NCBI GenBank assembly: GCA_964036045.1
Contig: OZ038388.1
Coordinates: forward strand, 8,251,223 to 8,315,222
Reading direction: 5' to 3'
DNA: 64,000 nucleotides
From: Eutreptiella sp. 'Long Island Sound 2002'
Taxonomy: Eukaryota; Euglenozoa; Euglenophyceae; Eutreptiales; Eutreptiaceae
Shown here: positions 12,283 to 21,858 of the stretch, piece after piece
Layout of the letters: each line of letters opens with the position of its first letter
How positions within the stretch are numbered: the stretch's first letter is position 1
The notes under the pieces: generated by a model
The model's database searches: none
What the model was told of the DNA's origin: nothing
Seen by the model: the letters and a program-made list of their open reading frames with translations, nothing else
Made by a program: the position numbers and the translations under genes

Positions 12283-13720
12283 TTGGTCGTTGCAGTGGGC
12301 GAAGCGACGAACCCTTTTGGCCATGCAGCAGCGCACGCGCCACGAGGCCCGTCAGCCTAAGGAAGTTTGGCGTGTGTTTGGGTGCCTACACCTCCCCAGA
12401 TGGGATTTGGATTTTATACGGAGGGTTCTGTGGCGTAAGCTGCCAGTTGGTGCTCGCATGGAGCGGCTGGGGGGTAAGCTGTGTCCACAGTGCGGGCGGG
12501 TGGAGGACCACGCGCACACGCTGAAGCGATGCTACTCCTCGGCATTTATGTTTGATACGGTGAGAAAGGCGTTTGGCCTGGCGCAGGGGGGGGGGGGGGG
12601 AGCAGTAGAGCCCAGCAGGCTTCTGCTGGAGGAACCTCTGCTATCGCTGCAGACAACGCAGGGCCTCGTTTTGTGGGCAGGCCTGCGTGCGCAGTGGAAG
12701 CTGCGGTGCGAGGTCAAGTATCAGCATCGGCAGGTTTCGTTGGAGGAGTTTGTAGCTGTTTGGGTGGGTGTGTTGGAAATCTGGAGGGGGGAGCGCAACA
12801 TGTCGTGCAGTCGAGTCGATCTGCGCCATCTGATAGCACAGCTCCACAGCTGGGCGGACCATAAGACGATGTTCCACAGGGCGCCCCAAGCCCCCACGAC
12901 GGCCAAGCTGCCGTCAGCGCGACCAGACCCGCTGAAGTTAAAGGAGGAAAAGTGGGGTAGCCACAAACGATCTTTGTTGGCGGAGCTAGAGAGGATGTCG
13001 GGTGAGGGGTGGGTAGTAGTGTACACGGATGGCTCGGCGAAACGCGTCCGTGGTTGGATGCAAGCGGGGTACGGGGTTTGGTTCGGGGACAACAGTAATC
13101 GTAATTTTCGGGCACACGTGCCAGCTCATGAGCGACAGAGTATCAGCAGGGGGGAGTTGCGGGGGGTGCTACATGCGATGCTCAGTCGGGAGGCGGGGGA
13201 GCGGATGGTGGTGGTGGTGGACTCCGAATACATTTTTAAGGCTATCACGGTGTGGACGGACAAGTGGAAGAGGCACGGGTGGCGCACGTCGTCAGGGGAG
13301 GTGGGGCACAGAGACTTGTGGGAGCACATTGATTGGCTTCGCGGGCAGGCGGGGGACAAGTTACAGGTCCGCTGGGTGCCATCGCACCTCGGGGTGGCCG
13401 GTAATGAGGCAGCCGATGAACTAGCGGGGCAGGGCCGGGAACTGCACCCCTATAACCTGCTGCCCCTGTCCAAACGACGCCGAGTCACGGAGTGGGATGC
13501 ATTGGGGCTGGAGCCCATGGCAGAAGTGTCCGACCGGGACCTGGGGTCAGAGGTGGACTCTGGGGGACGTCAAGCGGCAGTTCGATTGCATCGTCAGCGT
13601 CGGACGACGAAGACGTTTTTCTGTCCAGCTCGGAAGACATGTCATTTAGTACGGATGTCAGTGACACGCGGTTGCGGGGGACGTGGGACAGTGACAGTGA
13701 TGGGTTCAGTACGGACGTGA
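12230..13720 (+). pseudogene. Zinc knuckle and RNase H of the 10.9-14.3 kb element
   Basis: The N-terminal third contains LCPQCGRVEDHAHTLKRC, the CCHC finger that follows RT in many LINEs (bases about 12478-12531). From about 13005 there is a complete RNase H fold: VVVYTDGS (first Asp), SISRGELRGVLHAM (Glu), VVVVDSEYIFKA (second Asp) and VPSHLGVAGNEAADELA (His and last Asp). All four acidic residues are present. The stretch after about 13560 reads better in the frame of 13492-13761, so the ending given here is an artefact of a third frame slip. Confidence 0.88.
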
Positions 13721-13761
13721 GTGAGAGCAGGAAGAGGCGGCGGGGGGGGATCGAGTCCTAA
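13492..13761 (+). pseudogene. Acidic C-terminal tail of the LINE pol protein
   Basis: After a slip near 13550 the pol reading continues here as a Ser/Asp/Glu-rich tail (SSASDDEDVFLSSSEDM, FSTDVSDT, then FSTDVSESRKRRRGG), ending at TAA 13759-13761. Two copies of the FSTDVS motif and a basic cluster that could serve as a nuclear signal are visible. The start given is only the first in-frame start and is not meaningful. Confidence 0.6.
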
Positions 13762-13766
13762 GACGG

Positions 13767-13787
13767 AGAGGCGCCAGTGGCGCCTCT
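13767..13787 (+). promoter_or_regulatory. Perfect 9-bp hairpin after the LINE stop codon
   Basis: AGAGGCGCC, loop AGT, GGCGCCTCT: a perfect 9-bp GC-rich stem starting five bases after the stop. It could be a 3'-UTR structure recognised by the element's RT or protect RNA ends; function is inference. Confidence 0.55.
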
Positions 13788-13789
13788 GG

Positions 13790-14340
13790 AGCACGGGGCA
13801 ACAACGGGGGAGGAGCATACCAGAAACACGCGTGGCTCCCAAGCCACGGTCGGTGGCGAGGTCGACGGGCACGCCACCGGGCATTTGCGCCTTGAAGGTC
13901 TGCACTAAGTGCACACCGCAGCAGCAACCGCCGGGGCCGGTGGGGGGGGGAGAGACCTGGTGGTTTCCGCGGCCGGTACACAGCGTGTTGGTTAGTGGCA
14001 AACAACAGGGGAGGAGCATACCTGAAACGCGCGTGGCTCCCACGACGTGCCACGTTTGGTGGCAAAGGCGGCGGACACGCTGCCGGGGGTCGACCTCCAC
14101 GGTCGATCTGGGTTTTGAAGGTCTACGCTAAGTGCAAACCGCAGCGGCAACCGTAGGGGTCAAGGGGGGGGAATGACTTGGTGGTTGGCACGGCCGGTAC
14201 ACAGCACATCGGACAGTAGCATATCGGAAACACGCTTGTCTCCCACGTCATGGGTCGTGGGTTCGAAACCCGGCGGACAGGCCGCTGGGGGTTCATCATA
14301 GTGGTCGACACGGGGGCTGGTTTTGTTTTTCGTCTCGGAG
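13790..14340 (+). repeat. Three tandem ~205-210 bp units with a tRNA-like head (SINE-like)
   Basis: Units start near 13800, 14012 and 14215 with GAGCATACC-GAAAC-CGCGTGGCTCCCA (third: TAGCATATCGGAAACACG). The third unit has a good RNA polymerase III B-box, GGGTTCGAAACCC (14261-14273), with GTAGCATATCGG about 45 bases upstream at the right distance for an A-box. The first two have eroded B-boxes. Related single copies lie at 50440-50600, 52170-52270 and 52370-52500. Confidence 0.65.
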
Positions 14341-15380
14341 GTACCTGTCAGCTCAACCCAGTTCCTGCTGAGGGTAGGGAGGGCGACCTGACCTATCCTG
14401 ACGAACTGTGGCGGCGCCTCCGGCGCCGTATCCGAGGGAGAGCTGAGGTGCTTCGCTGGACAGATGGGACAATGTATGCCGCGGCTCCGCCGCGTGATAC
14501 ACGCTGATTGAGGGCATAGGTCTGTCGGTGGGGACCTATTGCTGAACTTTCCACTGTTCTATGGCCAAGCTACAACGGGCGTAGGGACCGTATGAATTTG
14601 GTACCTCATTTGATTCGGTACTGATGTAGTGCAGCCACATAAGACATGGGTTTGATGGCAAATATGCCAGTCACATAGGGTCATGGACACATCTGTTGTG
14701 AGTGTTTGCCCACTTGAACCCGCATAAGCACACCATGCTTGAAACAATGTTTGAGAACAACAACACCATGGCCGGACGCCCTTGACACCACAAGTGCGGA
14801 TCGCATTTTGGACTGGGTTTGAGCTGGTTGAGAGTGACGGCTAGGCGTGCACCCGTGCCCGAACCAACGGTCTCAGGGATATATACGTGCCGATGCATTG
14901 CGTGTTCGCCCACCGCTTTGTGTTTTGTTTTGTGGCCGGTTTGGTTCTTCTAGCGTCGCTCTGCGTTGCGTTGCTACACAAAATCTTTATTCTCTGGTGA
15001 TAGTGACCAGACGTCCCACATCTGGTACCCATCCCAAGTTGCAGATGGCAGCTCCACAAACTAATATCGGGCTACTTGGCGGTTCTTGTGCCGCTGCCGC
15101 TTGGCCGCGCGAGCTGCTGTGTCAGCCGAAGGCTTATCCCTTCGTTTGCCCATAATAAAAGAGTACCAACAGCCCAACCAACGCACCACGTCAAAACTGG
15201 TATCAACCACACAACACCCCGAGGAAAGTATGCACACAACCAAGCAAACTGGGTCACCTACCCTAGGCTCATCCCGTAGGGCTCCAAGATGGTGAGAAGG
15301 CAGATAGCCGGCTAGGTACTCTTGTCACAGTAGACAACGACACCGAAATCGGAGGGGACGCCGCCGAATACACAGAAATC
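14341..15380. other. No gene seen; two small hairpins
   Basis: Two GC hairpins, each with a TCC loop, lie at 14412-14428 (CGGCGCC/GGCGCCG) and 14480-14494 (CGCGGC/GCCGCG). Position 14565 carries the phrase CCAAGCTACAACGGGC also seen at 11036, then GGGACCGTATGAATTTGGTACC, which recurs near 45708. Otherwise nothing recognisable. Confidence 0.5.
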
Positions 15381-15384
15381 AGAG

Positions 15385-16062
15385 AGGGCTGAAAATCAGC
15401 GGGATAAAGAGGGGAAGGGGTCTAAGGGCAGTCATCCAAATCCGGCGGTAGCGCATCATCAAGGTCGGAGTCATACAAGAGCACATGAGTGACACCAATT
15501 GCATTGTCAAGTAACAAAAAATCCCCTTGCATGTCCTGAACGCGATCCCCAAATCACGGTCATCCACAAGCACGGCACTCTTCGCGTTGGTCACATGTTG
15601 GAGGAGGTAAAGCGGACTGTCCGACCGACCCTGATTTGCTCGGTCATCTGTAGCCTCATTTCTTGGTACCCCAAAGTGAGCACGGACCTTTGACCAAGCA
15701 ATATATGAGGCGTGTTTGTGGCGGAGGGACAAGATGTGTTCCCACAAATCGTGATGTGCGACCGGTCTGGCAGCATTCTGCTAGCCATGTCTCCTCCAGC
15801 GTGCAGCTCCCCCTGTAAACCCCAAGAAAGCTACATTACAGTGAGTGCAAAAACACCTGGTGCTTACCCTTGTGATGCGGTTGCAACACCCAAAAAGCCG
15901 CCCAAAGCTGAGCGCAAAAATTTGTTTGGGGATCTTGGATGGAAAAAAAAAAGCAAAAATTCGGCCAGAGTCGTATACCACCCCAAACCTCCCCCCACAC
16001 ACCCCATAAACCAACCCACTAGACCCATCAATATACACAATGGTCTGTCCTGACCACAAATA
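15385..16062 (-). pseudogene. RNase H relic of a non-LTR element, minus strand
   Basis: Reading the minus strand from 16059, the frame gives TIVYIDGSSG (first RNase H Asp) and, 100 codons on in the same frame, HHDLWEHIL, then VRAHFGVPRNEATDDRA (His and last Asp region). The order and spacing match the RNase H of the element at 12230-13720 (GHRDLWEHID, then VPSHLGVAGNEAADELA). One in-frame stop lies between (TAG on the minus strand, 15781-15783), where the relative has Trp, so TGG to TAG is likely. Upstream on the minus strand (16080-16260) the reading fades out at the 7-bp repeat. Confidence 0.75.
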
Positions 16063-16334
16063 TGGTTAAGCTCGTTGGGCTTTAACCTCTTACAGCGCGC
16101 CTGAACACGAGGGACCAATTGCAGCAGTCCCTGAAGGCCGGGAAAGTGAGAATAGGCAAAATCCAGGACTCCAACAATGCCAAACGTTCAAAGAGGTCCA
16201 AATCCAAGTGTGCCATAGACCTAGCCCGATCCAGTGAAGGCCCTAAACTAGTCAACAGAGGATGAGTTGGACCACCCCATTGGCTGACAGGCAACAAACA
16301 GAGGCACCCCACAGGGACCCTCCAAATGTGGGAT

Positions 16335-16540
16335 GTGGCAAGCGGGTGTGGGATGTGGGATGTGGGATGTGGGATGTAGGATGTGGGATGTGGGATGTGG
16401 GATGTAAGATGTGGGGTGTGGGATGTGGGATTTCGGCACATTGGGTGTTGCATGTGGGATGTGGGATGTGGGATATGTGTGATATGGGGTGTGGGGTGTG
16501 GGGTGTGGGATTGGGATGTGGGTTGTCGGATGTGGGTGTG
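16335..16540 (+). repeat. 7-bp tandem repeat (GGGATGT)n
   Basis: About 25 degenerate copies of GGGATGT/GGGGTGT, strongly G/T on the plus strand. It interrupts the 5' side of the minus-strand RNase H relic. Confidence 0.9.
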
Positions 16541-16544
16541 TCAA

Positions 16545-17230
16545 AGGATGTCATAGCACTCTACAGCACTGCACATGTGAATGCACGGCCCCCCTTCCTC
16601 AGAAATGCATTGCCTGGTGACAGCACCAGTAGAGCGGGAAACATAGTTGTATGGCCAATATGCCAACACAGCGGTGAGCATGGTAGGCCACCTGTTCAAA
16701 TACCCGACCCCAACACCTCCCCCTCCCCCTCTTCCGGGCCTCTGGCCACCACAAAGGCCCCGACCATTGTTGGCCGCGGCCTGTGGAGCTTTATTCAATT
16801 TTTTCCGACTATTGGAACCACTTGGCCTCGGGTTATGGAGCCTTCTTGAATAGGGCACATGCGAATATCCTTGTGTTGCATGCCCGGAAATTAATGGGGT
16901 CATGTGCCCCTTAACACAAATGCCACCTTCGGCTGCCCGGCGGCTGCCAACAGCTCCCCCCTCCCCCCGGCGCCCCTTCTGGGGCCTCTGGCCGCCACAA
17001 CCCTGTTGGGGTGTGGCCTCACAACAGGCGGCCCCCCAACCTTTCATGGGGTTAGGATCGTGGTGGTTGTTTGAAACCTGATGTCATGGCCCCAGTCATT
17101 GGAAGGCACCAAGCAATGCCCTGGGTTGATCAAGCCCAATGTGACCTGTCATCCATAACTGGTGCTCAAGCAGGGACGGCGGGAGAGCGGGGAACCCGAG
17201 TTAGTCAGGGCACTTTTCAGCAGGGACCCT
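16545..17230. other. No gene seen
   Basis: C-rich sequence with two similar phrases, CCGGGCCTCTGGCCACCACA (about 16735) and GGGGCCTCTGGCCGCCACAA (about 16981), which look like a short diverged duplication. No domain recognised. Confidence 0.4.
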
Positions 17231-17235
17231 TCCGA

Positions 17236-17640
17236 CATGGAGGCCACGGATAGGGATACCAAGAAGATCGTCAGAGATCTTCTTAAACGGCCAATGTATG
17301 ACGGCCACTGGTCTGCCTTTGACCCCCTGTGGTAAAGGTATAAGGGCTTCTGGATCTGGGATCTGGTTCCTCCAGCAGGACCCAGCACCTCCCAATTCTC
17401 TCCATAAGTTGATTTTTTCTTCATCACCATGTTCTCTTGTCCAACTCGCGTCTGTGGGTCCCGCATCCCCGAAGCCCAAAAACGCCAGCAGGCCATCGAA
17501 GCATCATTGGGCAAAATTGGAGGGCCAGCCACCGCTCAGCAGTTGCTGCAGGAGTACTATGACCTGCAGGGTACCAATGAGGTGTGTGCTCAGTCGCCAT
17601 GCCATCCCCAGGGAGGTGATGCCGCCATGCCAGGGGTTCC
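17236..17640 (+). pseudogene. Possible retroelement gag-like remnant
   Basis: The plus strand reads DTKKIVRDLLKRPMYDGHWS then AFDPLW, a stop (TAA, 17333-17335), RYKGF, and further on EAQKRQQAIEASLGKIGG and QQLLQEYYDL in another frame. The phrase around YDGHWSAFDPLW resembles the start of gag-like nucleocapsid regions of LTR elements. It is a short, broken similarity and could be chance; no zinc knuckle or protease is nearby. Confidence 0.3.
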
Positions 17641-17899
17641 ATCGTTGGGGAATTTGGTGTTGGGGAATTTGGTGTCCCTTCTATCACTCCCACAACATAT
17701 GACCTCGATACAACATCCTGCAATGGAGTGCAGTGGCCCACATGGACAACAAAAGAAACATTCTGGTTGATTTTCAGCGATTCACTGAGTGAGTTGTACA
17801 TGGCCCTCCTGAAACAAAAAAGCGAAAGGTAGCGGTTGTAAGGTTTGTTGTTTGTTACCCTGTCGGTTCAGCTGCTGTGCCTGGAAGTCCCCCATTGAA

Positions 17900-18380
17900 C
17901 CCAAGACAACACATCACAACACAACACATCACAACACAACACAACACAACACAACACAGCACAACACAACACAACACAGCACAACACAACACAACACAAC
18001 ACAACACAACACAACGCAACACAACACAACAGAACACAACACAACACAACATGACACGACACGACACGACACGACACGACACGACGCGACGCGACGCAGC
18101 GCAGTGCAGCGCAGCGCAGTGCAGCACAGCACGGTACGATACGACAAATTACTACAGGACACGACACGACATGACACGACACAACACGATACAACGCGAC
18201 ACAACACGCCACAACACAGCACAACACAGCACCACACGGCCCAGCACAACACAGCACAGCCCAGCACAACATGCACCACTGCAGAGCACAACATAGCACA
18301 GCATATCACAGCACAGCACAGCGCAACACAATGCAATACAGCACACAACACAACACAACACACCACATCACAACACAACG
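17900..18380 (+). repeat. ACAAC-type simple-repeat array
   Basis: Near-perfect (ACAAC/ACACA)n at 17905-18050 grading into ACACG/ACGCG and GCAGC variants and back. It abuts the 5'-truncated retroelement copy that starts at 18380. The same repeat type forms the tail of the full copy at 29030-29390. Confidence 0.93.
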
Positions 18381-19770
18381 ACCTCCTAGGAGGGGGAGGC
18401 GATGATCCTCCTCTCGTACGTCCGCCGGCTGGCAAAGCAGCCAGGGGTATACTGGCTGGTGCCGGACTCGGAAGCGGCGGTGGGGGCCTTTCGCACGTAC
18501 CAGGAGGGGGGTCGCTGCGGAGATGGCATCCACCATCTCTACGCAACGGTCCTGGAGGGACAGTGCCTCTCCCCGGAGTCCGCCATCAATGTGATTACCA
18601 CGCCGTCGCACTGGATCACGGACCTCAACGTCCGTGTGGATGCGGCGACGTAGGAGCCGCCGGAGGTGGACCTCACATGGCTCCTCAGGGGCCCTTACTC
18701 ATTTATCCCCCCGGTACCCTACCGCGACCAATGTCAGCTCTCCCCGATGGCGCTGAGCGACTGGTTGCAGGATCGGGCCTCCATACCGGCGCAGGCCGCC
18801 TATGAGGCCCGGTGGGGGGTAAACTACATGTCGGGGGGGGGGGGGTCTCCCCCTTGACTGGTTCGATCATGACCAGCAGCGCCATATCACGGCGCACCGT
18901 ATGGACAACATCCCGACGATGACTGTCCTAGCCCACCGTTCCTCCCACTGGGACACGGTGCTGGATGGCACGTGTCTCCTCTGTGGAGCGCAGCCCGAGA
19001 CAGCGCCCCACCTATGGGCCTGCTCGGCTCAATCCCATGAATGGGGGCCGGCCCGCCGGCGGCTCGCGACGTGGCTCGACCAGAAGGTGGGGACCTGTGC
19101 GGCCCCGGTGCGCCATTAGCTATGGGAGCCGGCTGTGCTGGAGCAATGGGCAGCAACCTTGCGAACCCCCTCAATGCAGCGGGCCCACCTGGAGTGCACA
19201 GGGCCCCACGCGCTGGGCACGGAGTTCCTCCGCCACGTCATCGAGGAGTCCATACGGGTCTGGTACGCTCACGCCAAGACGCGTGCCACGCTACTGAAGG
19301 CCCGCCTGGGCCCGGGCAGCACGATGGCGTGGGCATTGCAGGAGCTACGTCTGCACCAACAAGCGGAGCGAGAGGGGCTGCAGCGGGAGCTTCTGGAGTA
19401 AGGACGGTCACCAGGGGGGTGCCGACCAGGTCTTCCCGACTCCCCCTCTCTCCGCTAGGACCTACACACATACACACGGCGCGCACACAACACACACAGC
19501 CCCAATTTGAGATACTAGGGGCATCATTGTTGCGCCTAGCATAGGTTTTGATTCTTCTTCCACATTGAGGGTGCTTATCCTGCGGCACGTGTGGCGCACC
19601 CTGCGTCGCACCCTGCGGCGCGCAATTTGGGTAATTATCTTGGAACAAAGGCAATATAGTGGTACATTCACACATGTGCCCGTTTACCTGTACCCGTGGA
19701 TTACCCGTGGATAGACATCCCGGCCATTGCCTTCTCGTAACAGCGCCTTCGGCACATCACAACGCAACAC
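18380..19770 (+). mobile_element. 5'-truncated copy of the second LINE family (copy A)
   Basis: From ACCTCCTAGGAGGGGGAGGC the sequence is collinear with 27843-29040. It contains the last part of RNase H (WLVPDSEAAVGAF with Asp present; ITDLNVRVDAAT), a CCHC knuckle CLLCGAQPETAPHLWAC (all four ligands kept, unlike copy B) and the C-terminal helix-rich end RELLE followed by TAA at 19399-19401. In-frame TAG codons at 18651 and 19117 break it. The 3' end (19655-19770) holds the family terminus GTACCCGTGG...CAGCGCCTTCGGCACA followed by a short ACAAC tail. Confidence 0.85.
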
Positions 19771-20100
19771 AACACATGCCCCCACAGGCCCTCCTAGAGC
19801 GCCGACCACCGCCTGGGCAGGACTCCCCGTCCCCCCAAGTTCGTGTGCCCGAACCTTTTGGGCGTTGCTGTCCCCCCCAGGCTCTCTTTAAGCACCAGCC
19901 ACCGCCTAGGCGGGCCTCCCCGTCCCCCAGGCTAGTCAGCCCGGACTTTCCAAGGGCTGCCGTCCCCCTTGAACACCCCCCCCCCCCCCGAAACTGAGGG
20001 CAACGACCCATAGGGACGCCCTGGTTCCCCCCCCTTTGGTGCTTCGCTAGCTGCAGCGCGAAGGGCCACAACGCGATAAGCGTACCGTTACGCGGGCCGT
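19771..20100. repeat. Duplicated C-rich segment between LINE copies
   Basis: Two diverged copies of CGACCACCGCCTGGGCAGGA...CCCCGTCCCCC (19797 and 19900) lie here. The same motif recurs inside the hairpin minisatellite at about 29647 and 31288, linking the two regions. Long C runs are present. Confidence 0.5.
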
Positions 20101-20279
20101 TAAGATCAGCCGCCGAAGGCCACCTACGCGAGAGCTGGAGCGGGAGCCGGCGCCTTAGCACCGGGTGACCCGGTTATCAGGGAGCGCAGTGCTCATGCAT
20201 GAGCTGCCCACCACGCCTCCCCGCTCTCTTTGTGCAGCCCAGTGACACAACATGTTCCCTATAGCGCCCACCACCCCTT

Positions 20280-21645
20280 ATGCACAGCGCCCTCCCATCC
20301 CGGGAGGCCCGTTGGTGCCTGCGAGGCCATGTGGCAGGCCTAGACCGCCGCTCCGAGAAACCTGCGCCCCCCCCCCCCCCCCAGGGGGCCGCGCAGCAGG
20401 CGCCTCAAGCGCGACATGACCCCGTTGTCGACATGGTCGGTGGGACGGCGCCGGCGCCTCAGGCAGCGCCGCCGTGTGCGGCCGAACCCCGAGAGGACCG
20501 CCGTCCCGTGGCGCCCGCCGAGGCGCCACAACGACCCCCGGAACCTACCCACCGCCGATCCCCTTCCCCATGGAGGGGACCCGCAGGGTGCCACCGGGGC
20601 CCCGACTATGATAGTCCCGGCAGAGACGACTGTGCAGCTTATCGCCGGTCCTACTGCACCCCGGAGAGGTATGATGAGCCACGGTCGGAGAGACGTGCCT
20701 CCGGCGGCCCCGCCCCCGCCACTCGAGGTAGCGACCGTGCCCCCGCCCAGCGCGACGACCGCCCCCGCCGTGACACGCCCAACACCGCCCCCGAGAGGGG
20801 GCCCCATGGGCGGCGGGACGACGCTAACCGGCGCCGACGTCAGTCCCCCAGCCCAGATACAGCCCGGCGCCAGCGCTATGATGCGCCAGACACAAGGCAC
20901 CGGCCTGATTGGGAGCCCAGAACAGCTCCCCACACCCGTCCTCCGCATATGACGCAGGATGAACCCCTGCGCAAACGCCAACGCGGGAGTAAGAAGGGCC
21001 GGCAGACGGCGACCCATCCATCTACTGGAACCCCACACAGGCCACCTACCCAGGCCCTCACGGGTATGCAGACCACGCCGGGCCTTGTGGCCCCTCGCCC
21101 ACGAGCAACACAGTCACCCCGGGGTGAAAAACCAACAGACACCCAAGAAAAGGCGCACTGTGGCGACACAGACCACCCCGGGTCTCCGAGGTGCGGGAGA
21201 TGTCCCCCTGGGGAGAGCGGCGGTAGCCCCGCAGCAGCCCCGCAACAGGGATGCGCCTACCGTCCTACATTTGCGGCGCCCCCCGGCGGGGTGGTCCCAC
21301 CACCACTTGGTGGACCGTTTTATGTGGATGGATGGAGCGGTAGGAGTGGCGGAGGCCTTCTTTGGGGGAGAGAATCATGGGTACCTCACTTTCCGCTCCA
21401 ACGCTCAAGTGGTGGCTGCATGCGCTGTGGTCAGTGCTGCCCTAGGAACGGTTGCACCCCCACCAGGGCAGTTGCCGGCGGTTGTCCACTGTGTTCACTA
21501 TGATGTCCTGTGTGGCCTCAAGGTGCATACACGGAATGACGCCCCGGCGGAGCAACGGCGAGAGGCGCTGCCCACCCAGGCGGCCCCCCCGTGCTCAGAT
21601 CGCCCCCCCCCTCACAGAGGCAGACGTCCGGCGCCTCATAGCTGA
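20280..21645 (+). pseudogene. ORF1 (gag-like nucleic-acid-binding protein), frame-shifted
   Basis: The first frame (20280-21503) is rich in Arg, Pro, Ser and Asp (RRSPSPWRG, RRDDANRRRRQSPSPD) and has a nuclear-signal-like LRKRQRGSKKGRQ. From about 21100 the better reading moves to the frame of 20959-21645, with PKKRRTVATQ and a compact, hydrophobic segment FMWMDGAVGVAEAFF, then GYLTFRSNAQVVAACAVV. That last segment has the spacing of an RRM beta-strand and helix, which would fit ORF1 proteins that coat LINE RNA; this is a suggestion, not a match. Continuation 21859-22420 is Pro-rich and also broken. Confidence 0.6.
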
Positions 21646-21858
21646 CGCCGTTGGCCAGCCGCCGTGTATGGCGCATACATAGGTGGGGCCGCCCACCCGG
21701 GAGCCGACAGCAGACACTGCCGGCCATGCCCTGCCGACAGGTCCGCCCCCCCCTGGCGCGCCTAGCTGAGCAGCCGGCACCTCTCTCCCGGGATCCCTCC
21801 TGATCCTCAACAACCGAAGGGCCAGGAAGCAGCGCTGGAGCTACATCAACGAAGGGCC

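Larger units (their letters stand above)
10850..14340 (+). mobile_element. Non-LTR retrotransposon, 5'-truncated, with tandem tail
   Basis: A LINE-type element lacking ORF1, endonuclease and the first RT blocks. Content in order: a ~170-bp segment repeated elsewhere in the window (51235, 52505), RT blocks from about 11030, a connecting region, a CCHC knuckle, an RNase H domain, an acidic C-terminal tail ending at 13761, a perfect hairpin at 13767-13787, then three ~205-210 bp tandem units carrying a tRNA-like head. No target-site duplication was identified, so both ends are approximate. Confidence 0.85.

Noticed and set aside
17852-18805. 317-codon frame through the ACAAC array
   Set aside because: Its first half is simple repeat (Thr/His/Asn) and its second half is an alternative frame of LINE copy A.
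20340-21038. 232-codon minus-strand frame opposite ORF1
   Set aside because: Antisense shadow of a GC-rich coding region; the plus strand carries the element's ORF order.
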